From assembly GCA_963691655.1 (NCBI GenBank), contig OY829328.1:5298204-5362203 (forward strand): 64,000 bases of DNA, in the 5' to 3' direction. Shown in pieces: positions 1 through 8,674 of this stretch. This stretch comes from Toxonevra muliebris. Taxonomy: Eukaryota; Arthropoda; Insecta; Diptera; Pallopteridae. The notes beneath the pieces were generated by a model. That model worked only from the letters and a program-made list of their open reading frames with translations, ran no database searches and had not been told where the DNA came from. The stretch's first letter is position 1, and each line of letters begins with the position of its first letter. A program made the translations under genes and the position numbers.

Positions 1-246
1 CATAAAACCCTAATATTATTTTGGGTATATCTCAAGAACCATTTATAGCACAGTACAGAAATTTGGTACAATAACGAGAATTGACAATGCCATGGTACAA
101 CAAAAATATGGGTGGGATTGACAAAGGGGGTGTGGCACCTTCCATATAACCTGAATTTCCATTATGAGATATATATCATAGGAGCCATTTATGGTACGGT
201 ACTAACATTTAGATTCTTTCAGTTTGTTGAATTAGTGGGACCATGC
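1..246. other. Non-coding left edge with a degenerate direct repeat
   Basis: No gene seen. A motif built on 'ccatttatRgYacRgta' occurs at about 42-58 and again at about 184-200, each preceded by an ATATCtcA/ATATATCATA-like stretch, so the segment looks like an old direct duplication flanking the pyrimidine tract that follows. Confidence 0.35.
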
Positions 247-806
247 TCCTTTTTTATTTTCTACTACTATTTCTACTATTAATTATACTACTATTTCCTA
301 TTAATTTTAGCCTTCTTTTTTCTACAACTTTTTCTTATTTTCTACTACTTTTTTAATACATTTTTTCTACAATTTTTTTTTATTTTGTACCACTACTTTC
401 TACTATTTCTACTACTATTTTCTATTAGTTTTAGCCTTATTTTTTTCTACAATTTTTTATTATTTTCTACTACTTTTTTAATACATTTTTTTCTACAACT
501 TTTTTATAATTTGTACCACTACTTTGTACTATTTTTTACTACTTTTTTAAAAAAATTTCTACTACTATATTTTATTATTATTTCTACCACTATTTCTACT
601 CCATTTTAACTATTTTTGTACTACTACGTTTAACTATTTTTCTAGTACTGTTTCTGCTACTTTTTTGTTACTCTTTTACAACAATTTATAATATTATTTT
701 CTATTATTTTTCCTACTATCTTTTCTACTACTATTTTCTTCTACTTTTTTACTGCTATTTTCTACTACTTTTTCTGTTCCTTTTTCTACTATTATTTCTA
801 CTACTT
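247..806. repeat. Long imperfect pyrimidine-rich tandem repeat
   Basis: About 560 bases made almost only of degenerate TTTCTACTACTATTTTC-like units on the plus strand, with interruptions such as TTTTTAATACA repeated at about 350 and 475. Open frames across it encode only Phe/Leu/Tyr/Ser runs and are repeat artefacts. Strand asymmetry this strong can favour triplex or slipped structures. Confidence 0.85.
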
Positions 807-1124
807 TATGAAATATCTTAAGACCCTTCTTCGCTATCTTAAAATCCGTTAGGTGGCGCTGTTACAAATGCTATATTTATAACAAATATCAAATTCGTTC
901 AAATTTTTAAATAATTTTTGGGTTAGATATAATTTCAAGAATAATCTTTGATATGAATATAGAGCCTCCTGATTATATTGTTTCTATAATTCAACTGAAT
1001 CATAATAAAATTGTTCAACAAAAAAATACATTTAAAACTTATTCCTTTTTACTAAAAAATTCTGTAATTTCTATCTAACTGTTGAACTGATGACCCCGTT
1101 AGCATCAACTGAGTTAATAGTCAG

Positions 1125-1206
1125 TTTGTGCTAGCTGTTACTGCTTATGAAGGAATATTTGCAGCAAATACATTAGGTCTATTATACACTGTTCATCCAA
1201 AACAAC
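1125..1206 (+). CDS. Possible orphan coding exon
   Basis: An open stretch bounded by an AG acceptor (tcag at 1121-1124, or ctag at 1131-1134) and a good donor, CAAC|GTGAGT, at 1207. In the frame TTT GTG CTA GCT it reads 27 codons containing AVTAYEGIFAANTLGLLYTV and ends PKQ plus one base (phase 1). Composition is more balanced than the surrounding AT-rich DNA. No family recognised. The pyrimidine tract before the acceptor is weak and no partner exon is visible, so it could be a chance reading or part of a gene extending left of the window. Confidence 0.3.
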
Positions 1207-2893
1207 GTGAGTGCTTTTATTTACGATTGCTATTAATAAATGTACGTGGACCGACATAACTAATATACTTCTAATTTTACTCCATATCGAGATTTATTAT
1301 TCTAAAAGCATACAATGTTCATGTGCCAAGAACTTCTGTTTTAAATTATAAAATCAAAAACAACCACATAAAAATAAATAAATAAATTATGTAAAATTTT
1401 ATAATGACTTTTTAATGTTTGCTCTGTTTTTTTTTTGTTTTGTTTTGTTTTTGTGTTGGTTGGTAGTACGTATACAAATAAACTTGGCTATATGTATATA
1501 TATATGTTGGTACTTTTATTTTTAACTTTTAGCTATATGAAGGCAAAAAGCAAAAAACAATTTTCCAACTTTATGAAATTGGAGAAAACTTTGTTGTCAT
1601 AGTAACAACAACATTAACGAGAAATGCAATCACCATGATAATAATGTTGATATATTCTTGTTAACTTAAAAACATATGCGAGTAGTATGTTTTAAGTTTT
1701 ATGTAGTTCGTAGTTGCTTATATACAAACAGGGTGCTCCAAAACTAACGCGATTCCCGAAAAAATAAAATTAATCTACTTATCTTTGTCAGTAACATGTC
1801 GTTAGCTTTATAAATATGGTTTCGTCGAATGGACAAAAATATACAGGACACCCTGTATATTTTTATAATTTTATGAAAATCATAAAAAGAAAATTCAATA
1901 ATAACAGCAATTGTATTGCGAAAGGGAGGCCACAAAAGTGTTACCAACAATCCAACGAACTATTACAAATACAAAACGACAACATTAGCAACACCAGCAG
2001 CAGAAGAAAAGAAAAAGTTTCACTTTTGCGGAAAATTATGATTATTTTTGTTTTTTTTTTTTTTTGTTTTTTCTTTAGGCACTAACTACTTGAGTTAGAA
2101 AAGTGGGTAATCGTTTGGCTCATGCCACCATGCCACACAAACACCAAGTACCAACGAGTACTTTTTCGCTGTCGTTTTTTTCTTATTATTTTTTTTAATT
2201 GCTGTTGTTGTGAATTTGATGCTCAGGTACCGTATAAATGTAATAAAAACAAAAAATAAAGTTAGCAACCTTTCGATTTTTTTCACATATCCACTTACTC
2301 GTAGACAATGTTAGTTATTTTTGTACCTATTTCTGGTTGAAAACTGTTGGCTGCATCTGCAAAATAAATAATAATAATAATAATAATTATAAATTTGTGG
2401 TATTTTGAAAGTTTAAACACATTTTCGTGAGATAGAAATATATTTGTAGTCACTTGCATTTACTATATAATAATTATAGTTTTTTAAATTTATTACTTTA
2501 ATTATAGTTATGTTTTTAGTGTGCTTAAAAGAACTTATGTTAAATATAAATTTACAAAGCAGCACTCTAATAATAACAATGTATTACATTGAAAAGTAGA
2601 TTCAGAAAAAAAAAATTCCATATCAGCAATTTCCAATACACCCTCAAAATATTGACTTGGGTTCAACAAAAAACAAATTTTACTTTGCTACAATAGAAAG
2701 CGAATAAATAAGCATTTTTAATTGTTTGTGTGAGAATGGAAGCGACTAAATTACTTAAGTCTCCACAACGTAATGGAACTTGATTCAATCAATTCTGAGT
2801 AATTTAACCCGAAATTGAACGCAGCTCTTAAAATTAAACAAAAATTATCTGATCGAACGAAATAAATTTCTGAGTAAGTTAAACAAATTTGAA
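1207..2893. other. Non-coding, AT-rich
   Basis: Apart from the possible 127-bp element at 1729-1855 there are only simple T/A runs, an (AAT)n run at about 2367-2388, and AT-rich DNA. The 89-codon plus-strand frame at 1816-2085 overlaps the candidate MITE and ends in poly-Phe, so it is not supported as a gene. Confidence 0.6.
1729..1855. mobile_element. Possible short mariner-end MITE
   Basis: The segment starts CAGGGTGctCC and ends GGacACCCTG, so the outermost bases are inverted, and CAGGGTG is a common Tc1/mariner terminus. Only 7-8 terminal bases match well and the left flank does not show the TA duplication, so this is weak. Overlapping short frames on both strands are probably not genes. 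Confidence 0.3.
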
Positions 2894-3205
2894 GACGACC
2901 TCGATAGCCTAGTGGATAGTGCACTAGACTTTCATCTGGGAGGTTCGGGTTCGATTCCCGTCTTCGTCTGGTGGTTAATTTTCATTACTTTCTTATATTC
3001 ACTATCAATATGAAGTGTATGAGAATTATAAGATAGTGTACCAGTACACACATTAGTTGGTAATGGCAAAACCACCAAGCCGATAAAAAATTGCCACACC
3101 GCCGTTCGGAATCGGCGTTAAACTGTAGGTCCAACTATGTGGTATCACAATGGGCCGTTCAGGCCTAAGTGTGTCTCTCGACAGCCACTCCAACCCAACC
3201 TAACC
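2894..3205 (+). mobile_element. Complete tRNA-derived SINE with target-site duplication
   Basis: A 312-bp retroposon. The head (2894-2968) is tRNA-like with an A box TAGCCTAGTGG (2905-2915) and a perfect B box GGTTCGATTCC (2948-2958). It aligns best with tRNA-Glu(UUC) by eye, but its acceptor and anticodon stems have mismatches, so it is not a functional tRNA. The body continues to a tail ending in AACCCAACCTAACC. The element is flanked by the exact 14-bp duplication taaacaaatttgaa (2880-2893 and 3206-3219), the mark of LINE-driven insertion. The tail contains GGTATCACAATGGGCC, close to the 3' end of the LINE fragment near 28.65 kb, suggesting the LINE partner. Confidence 0.85.
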
Positions 3206-3559
3206 TAAACAAATTTGAAAAAACGGGATCTTCGAATTTTTTTTGGACTACAGCTCTAACATTTTTCACAGAAATATAATATTTTATATACCGTTAAAAA
3301 TATTTCTTTGATCTTAAAAAATATAAGTTTTTCAAACCGATTGAAAGATGATTTATATACATATGTATGTATATAATGCAACTCTGAAAATAGCGTTTTT
3401 GGAACGGGAAATTCCAGGTCTGTATTTTTTACAAGACTAAAACTAATGGTTACCCCGGTGAAGTGGTTGGTGTGCCCGGGTTCTATGCTTGGCTTGGCTA
3501 TAAATCGAAAATAAAAAAAGTTTCTATACAGGACCACCTCCAGGCTACGAGAGTAAAAA

Positions 3560-3720
3560 TTGCCTAAGAAAAGCTTTTCACTTCACCGTTCGGATTCTTC
3601 ATATAACTATAGGTCCCTTCTATTCTTTTGCAAATGCATATAAATTATACAGCAAGAATGAACGCGGTAGGCTGCTAGGCCCTCTATGAGCTGTTGTGGG
3701 GTAAAAGAAGAAGAAGTCCA
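3560..3720 (+). mobile_element. Degenerate SINE-like body fragment
   Basis: CACCGTTCGGATTC followed by TATAACTATAGGTCC (3582-3617) resembles the body of the 2894-3205 SINE (caccgCCGTTCGGAATCggcg then AACTGTAGGTCC). The remaining sequence, including a GAAGAAGAAG tail at about 3707, diverges. No promoter boxes or target duplication seen. Confidence 0.35.
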
Positions 3721-3854
3721 AAACATGCATAATGTGCCATGAAAAGTCATTAGAACTTTTTTTGTCTCATAGTGCAATTATATCTTCTTTTTTTAAAAAA
3801 AAAAACGAAAATAGCCTAACTCGACTTGAGACGGAAAATATTTTATCGTATATT

Positions 3855-4177
3855 TTAGATTATAAATATTAAGCTGGTGCGAATTTTTAAATATTTTTTG
3901 GAATTATATATTAAACTTATCATCAAAGTTTTGTATAAAGAGTGAAAAATAGAACTCACTACGTAGTCATTAAATTGCCAGAGAAAAATAAAACTCAGTG
4001 CACAAGTTTTATTTAGTGAACTGAAAATAAAACTCACTGAAAAAATATAACTTATCATTAAATCTTAAAAGTGAAATAAAACTCTCAACACAAAAATTCT
4101 TATTAATAAAATAATCTCAAAAATTCAGAACACCACCTATTTCGCCATCTCCATTCGAAACTATGTGTACTTCAATT
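3855..4177 (-). other. ppk 3' flank with short AAACTCA repeats and a candidate poly(A) signal
   Basis: Downstream of the ppk stop codon. A GA(A/G)AAATAAAACTCa motif recurs about four times between 3950 and 4090 on the plus strand. On the minus strand an AATAAA (complement of 4008-4013) lies about 165 nt past the stop and is a plausible polyadenylation signal. No second gene seen. Confidence 0.4.
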
Positions 4178-4433
4178 TCAAACTGTCTTCACCGCGCCCA
4201 CCTGAGTGCTACGACGTGCGCGGCAACACTCGCACAACGCTTTACAATTCGCAAAAATAAACTCACTAAATAAATATAAAAGACCATAAACACTTATGAA
4301 GCTCGCTCCCAGAAATAGGCCAATGGCGCCACCAAATGAAACAATTAACTGATCGGTGCTGAAGACAACACGACGTTTCAGGGCCATGCGGGGAAGGAAA
4401 AGTTTCACAATGATGGTGCTTTCAAATTTAGTA
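4178..4433 (-). CDS. ppk exon 6 (TM2 and C-terminus)
   Basis: Starts TACTAAATTTG after ggaaag; this second AG is chosen because the first (cacag, six bases upstream) would run into a stop. Contains the pre-TM2 stretch VVFSTDQLIVSFGGAIGLFLG, TM2 with GAS, and a short Cys-rich cytosolic tail ending GAVKTV and TGA. Confidence 0.85.
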
Positions 4434-6164
4434 CTTTCCTGTGAAAAGAAAAAAATAAATTAAAAACTAAAAGATAGATACCTCGAATTATTTATAAAGT
4501 TCTTAAAGTCATAATAATTACTAACATCCTTTTGTTCGGTGCTCGCTAAGCTGGTATATGTTATTTCCTCGCATAGCGGTACACAATCACATTGTGTTGT
4601 AGTCCAATTCTTTCTAGCTAAGCACAGCATACCTTTGATGTCGCATATGGGAGCATTTGGTGCTGCCGCATAAAAGTATGGCTTACAATTGCACATATCG
4701 ATCGCTGTATTAATGCGACATTCTATGCGGCATAGACCTGGACGATAGAGCTAAAATATTTTTATAATATTATACGAAAATTTAAAAATTTTTTTTTTTC
4801 TTTAGTACCCTAAAATATTTTAAATTATTCTCATCCGTATAACGGCATTTCCTATATGCAATCGGTAAATTTCTTACTTCACTTTCTGCTGTTGTCCAAC
4901 CGAGCATGAGCTCAATAATTAAGGAACCATCTGCTTTGCCTTCACGTAAGATTGAGCTGCGATGATTTGGTGCGACAATATCGTTTACATTATGTAGATA
5001 CTAAAATAATAATAAAAACAGACAACTGTTGTCAAATATTTAAAGTAACAGCGACTAGAGTTGATATGGAATGAGAGGAAAAGAAATAGTAGGATGCCTT
5101 AAATTGCTGGCGCAGGAATGTGCAAGCATCAGTGATTGGTTACAGAATGAAAGAAGTAACACGTTTTGATATAAAGTTACAGATTACATAATCGAATGCA
5201 TATTATATAGAGAATATTCGATAATTTTTTCACTTACTATGAGTAGTTTAGTATCACCACTGACTTGAGGAAATAATTTTGTATTACATTCGTTCAGGAA
5301 ACCACAAAAAGATACGTCGCTTACTTTCAAAGGTTTTCTAAAAGATATTATCAATCAAAGGCGAAAACTTTCACTAACGCTTCCATCAAAACTTACGATT
5401 CACCATAAGGATTTGTGTATTCCGTTAATTGTGACGTAGTACGACATAAACCTGCTTCAGTAATGGCTGCTGCATAAATCTGTTTTTGACTTTCGAAATC
5501 ATAGCTGGGTGCTTTTTCTGTAGCGGTTGCGGTAAAATTAGGTTCTACTTTAAAACGTGATGGTAGAATTGTTTTCCGTATCTGATTAAAATCTGAATAA
5601 GTAAAGTATTCAACTAGATATTTTAAATTTGAGCTTACAGCCAAAAGCGCTTTTATAAAATCAAATTTTTCCAGAGTTGTATCATTTTCATATGGTGCCA
5701 AATTATGCAAAGTATCGAAACGCAATACATTAACAACAGCCAAGAAATCCCAATAATATTGATATGTAGTATCATTTGGTGTTAAATCCCATAGACTTGA
5801 GCCATTTATTAACGAGTACATAGATAAGTAAGTTGCCTTCAATATTTATGTTTCATATTTGTCACACTTACTCTTGAATCACAGTTCGCTGATCATCTTC
5901 ATTATGAAAATCCGAACATAAAGTTATGCCCGCGTATGGGAAATCTCTTTTGCCCCATGTCAATTCATAAGCATAGACAATGGGATCATCACGAAAGCGT
6001 TCCCATTGTTTGAAGCAAATATTTATAGAGAAATATGTTGCCGAAATCATGGCTGCGGCCCAAAATAAACGTTCCGCCCAATGTAGGTCGCCTTTAACCA
6101 AATAGGAAATTCCATGTATGGATGATTCACGGCAAGTGTTTTTAATATAATCCTTAAAATGCAT
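4178..6164 (-). CDS. Pickpocket-family DEG/ENaC channel, six exons
   Basis: Encodes a sodium-permeable, amiloride-sensitive-type channel subunit of the plasma membrane, about 502 residues, normal for the family. Exons on the minus strand: 6164-5872, 5795-5397, 5337-5238, 5000-4809, 4750-4482, 4433-4178; all junctions are GT/AG and keep frame. The N-terminus has the SIHGISYL motif (family consensus SxHG), then TM1 (ERLFWAAAMISATYFSIN). The extracellular loop carries the Cys-rich block LYRPGLCRIEC..MCNC..P..C and CDCVPLCEE. TM2 contains GLFLGASFIS, with the G-A-S selectivity-filter triplet. The start is the first in-frame ATG, at 6164; frames extending to 6263 begin at TTG. No disruption is visible, so it looks functional. 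Which ppk paralogue is uncertain; ppk25 is a guess from remembered 42E synteny. Confidence 0.9.
4482..4750 (-). CDS. ppk exon 5 (Cys-rich domain)
   Basis: 269 nt, phase 0 to 2, starting LYRPGLCRIECR and including MCNCKPYFY, ICDIKGMLC and CDCVPLCEEITY. The cysteine spacing is the strongest family signature in the gene. Confidence 0.9.
4809..5000 (-). CDS. ppk exon 4
   Basis: Exactly 64 codons between tattttag and an AGG|gtact donor, reading YLHNVNDIVAPNHRSSILRE and ending RKCRYTDENNLKYFR. The CRYTDE..L.YF motif just before the LYRPG block is typical of insect ppk proteins. Confidence 0.85.
5238..5337 (-). CDS. ppk exon 3
   Basis: 100 nt between ttttag and gtaagt, reading KPLKVSDVSFCGFLNECN; supplies two of the conserved loop cysteines. 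Too short to stand out alone, but phase (2 to 0) fits both neighbours. Confidence 0.8.
5397..5795 (-). CDS. ppk exon 2 (extracellular loop)
   Basis: 399 nt, phase 2 to phase 2, starting LWDLTPNDTTYQYYWDF and ending TEYTNPYGE plus two bases before gtaagt. Encodes the finger/knuckle part of the extracellular loop with several N-glycosylation sequons (NDT, NFT). Confidence 0.85.
5872..6164 (-). CDS. ppk exon 1 (start, TM1)
   Basis: Begins with ATG at 6164 (preceded by GAAA), carries the SIHG motif and TM1, and ends CAA GA|gtaagt, phase 2. The following intron (5871-5796) is 76 nt and its acceptor ctcaag is inferred because only it restores frame (GA|T CTA TGG GAT). A nearer AG at 5838 would leave a 35-nt intron and break the frame. 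Confidence 0.85.
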
Positions 6165-7076
6165 TTTCTGTACTGCTATGATTTCCCAAAGAGACTGACA
6201 CAATTTAATTGTGATTTGCAACTTATATAGAGTTAAATGTGGAGCATTTAAATTTGACCACAAAACAATTAGTATTTGATTTTAAATTTGCTTTGGTAAA
6301 GCAATAACTTTAATGGTATTTTGTTGTTAATAAATAATTAATATTTGTCATGTCATAATTTAAAATATGCCAGTTTTCTGTAGTAGTTGTATTTAGTAGT
6401 TAATTTCCATGTCTTCTTTCTTGTACGACATGATATTTTTTGTTACTTTATTTAGAACAGCTGTCTGAAGGTTATCTATAAAAAAAAGAACAGTATTTGA
6501 GAGCAATAGTTATATAATTGGAAGCAAATGACACTTGGGCAAATTGGTTTATGCGTCGTAAGGTAGAATGGAACGTCAATATGACATCGACAGAACAGAG
6601 AAATTTTGCCCAGAACTTTTCGAAATTGCTTTGATGATTTTGTGTATGAAAGATTTCCCTTTCGGTTTTATTAGAAATTTATAAGGTTAATCGATGAATA
6701 TAAATGGCGATATATGGACGTTAAGAGCCTCACGACGATCTACTGACTAAGCTAGCCGGGTATATTGATGCTGAATGCCATTCCAAAAAAAAAAATGATT
6801 ACTAACCGTTCCCACACACCTTCATTCTGACATCCCAATCACAAATGCAGCTATTATCTACTTTGCGCTTTGACATCTGCGCGATTATAAAAAATAAGTG
6901 CAAAAACAAATTTTGAAACTAATCAAAATATGTTATGTATGTAGGTGTAAATATTTTGCATTTGTTCTAGTGTCTCTCAAATCAAGAAGAACATCATGGC
7001 TGAAAATAAAAATAGCCAGCACTCACGAATGATTGGTTTCTATTTAGTTTTCTTCACGCATATGTGATTCACATGT
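6165..7076. other. ppk upstream region, no gene seen
   Basis: About 0.9 kb between the ppk start and the tRNA-Lys gene. It should hold the ppk promoter and 5' UTR, but no TATA or Inr is convincing enough to place. No coding signal. Confidence 0.5.
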
Positions 7077-7149
7077 GCCCGGCTAGCTCAGTCGGTAGAG
7101 CATGAGACTCTTAATCTCAGGGTCGTGGGTTCGAGCCCCACGTTGGGCG
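7077..7149 (+). tRNA. tRNA-Lys-CTT: tRNA-Lys (anticodon CUU)
   Basis: A 73-nt intronless gene that folds as a full cloverleaf. Acceptor GCCCGGC pairs with GTTGGGC (two G-U pairs), the anticodon stem is TGAGA/TCTCA around the loop CTCTTAA, and CTT at 7110-7112 reads AAG codons. The internal pol III promoter is intact: A box TAGCTCAGTCGG (7084-7095) and B box GGTTCGAGCCC (7128-7138). Discriminator G at 7149. By memory it matches the standard fly tRNA-Lys2 sequence. An isolated functional copy is likely. Confidence 0.97.
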
Positions 7150-7156
7150 AAATTTA

Positions 7157-7165
7157 TTTTTTTTT
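7157..7165 (+). terminator. Pol III T-run terminator of tRNA-Lys
   Basis: A run of nine T begins eight bases after the mature 3' end, the usual RNA polymerase III stop signal. Confidence 0.85.
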
Positions 7166-7657
7166 ATAATTTTTAATTTTGTTTCATATGCACAAAAGCT
7201 CCTTACGTCAATAATATTTCATAGGTACTTGTGAATATGTATGTATTTATAATGCATTTGTATGTAATTATACAAAAAACTAATTAAAAAAAAAAAAATA
7301 ACTAAAAATATAAAACTTCACTATAACATTTCATTTAACATTTATTTCTTTAATTTTTGGGTAAAATTAATTGCTTTTTGAAATGGAAAAAGCGTCATTT
7401 GTGCTATTTTCATTACAGTTTAAGCGTTTGATTTATAGTTTTTCAATCATAAAAATTAACCTTGACTAACCTTTTATTTCAATTTTTCTTTCAAATTTTA
7501 TACTTTCCCTGTAATAAACACGAGCCAAAAATATTCTTTTTTTTATACATATATTGTATGCTCATTAAAAATAAATATACAGAAAGCTTTCAAATTGTTT
7601 TGAGAGATTATGTAGAAGAGTTCTCGTTGTTCTAGGGAAGAGTGCTATCGACAAATA

Positions 7658-7728
7658 ACCGATGAGCTTAGTCGCTAGATCATGAGGTTCTTGTCTTAGT
7701 TTCGTGAATTCGATCCCCACGTTGGGAG
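7658..7728 (+). pseudogene. Decayed tRNA-Lys copy
   Basis: Aligns across its whole length with the tRNA-Lys at 7077: GAGCTTAGTCG, CTAGATCATGAG, then ATTCGATCCCCACGTTGGG. Acceptor 5' strand, D stem and the anticodon arm are broken (the loop region reads GGTTCTTGTC) and the B box is altered to AATTCGATCCC. Probably a dead local duplicate about 510 bp from the intact gene. Confidence 0.8.
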
Positions 7729-8588
7729 CTGACCAAAATTATATATTTTATATCACCCATTCAAAGGTTAAACATTTCATTAGAGATTATGAGAGTCGCC
7801 TAAAAAGAAATCCATCTCATAGCAATTGAATATAAAAAATGATAATAAAATTAAAGACCCTCTTCAAGCACTCAACATCAATATGTCAATATCGTTTAAC
7901 ATTATAATTACTTTACATAAATGCGATTAAAAGAAGATACAAAAATTGACACGTTCAATTTTCCAATATAGCAATTTATCAAATTTTGTATCTTTATTTT
8001 TTCTACTTTCTTTACATTTTGCTTTCCGTTTTGTGATTCATCATTCATACTACATTGATCCACAATGAGTTCGGTCACATTTTCAGTTTTTAATGGTAAT
8101 GCAAAAATAACACGTGAGATAAATTTTTAAAAATACATTTAGCACACATTTCATGTTGTGATAGTTGCATGTTTAAAATAATTTTACATAGTCTCGTATG
8201 TAATACATACATAGGTATGTATGCTCGTTAATAATAGAAAAAATATGATAAATTACTTTATTTGTGGAATTGTTTTGAATGAGGGAAATCCTGCTCAGAA
8301 AAAGCGAACAAGAAAATATGTTTGGTGATTAAAGTAGACGCATAATTTTAAAATGCCTCCAGTGTAGAATATATTTTAAAGGTTGAATGAATCCCATGAA
8401 GTCCCTTTGAAATGATTCCAAGAGCCAAAGCTTTCCATGAATATTTTAAACTATCATTAACACTAAAAAAATATATTCCCAATGTTCATATGTTTTCATT
8501 GAGAAGAATGAATATTGTTTTTTTTTTTTTTTTCAATTCGAAACAAGCATTTAATTTAAAAAAAAAATGTTTGCAATAATATAAGTAC
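7729..8588. other. No gene seen
   Basis: AT-rich, with short A and T runs only. Confidence 0.6.
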
Positions 8589-8674
8589 CTGATTACCTTG
8601 TGCTGGTTCTTTTGCAGCAGAAGTAACAGTAGCAATTGTTTGTGAAGTTTCCGTTTCCGTTGGCAATACTTTAA
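8589..8674 (-). CDS. Possible internal coding exon, minus strand
   Basis: On the minus strand an AG acceptor (attgctcag) is followed by 86 open bases and a donor CAG|gtactt. The frame (xTT AAA GTA TTG CCA) reads KVLPTETETSQTIATVTSAA then KEPAQGNQ, Thr/Ala/Glu-rich like a linker or ectodomain stalk, with phases 1 and 0. GC content is clearly above the neighbourhood. A second minus-strand GC-rich patch at about 8815-8865 could be related but has no donor. No family recognised and no partner exon linked. Confidence 0.45.

Noticed and set aside
2894..2968. Functional tRNA gene
   Set aside because: Acceptor and anticodon stems have mismatches and the sequence is the head of a SINE with target duplications.
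5868..6263. Longer N-terminus for ppk
   Set aside because: The extension starts at TTG; the first ATG in frame is at 6164 and gives the usual distance to the SxHG motif.
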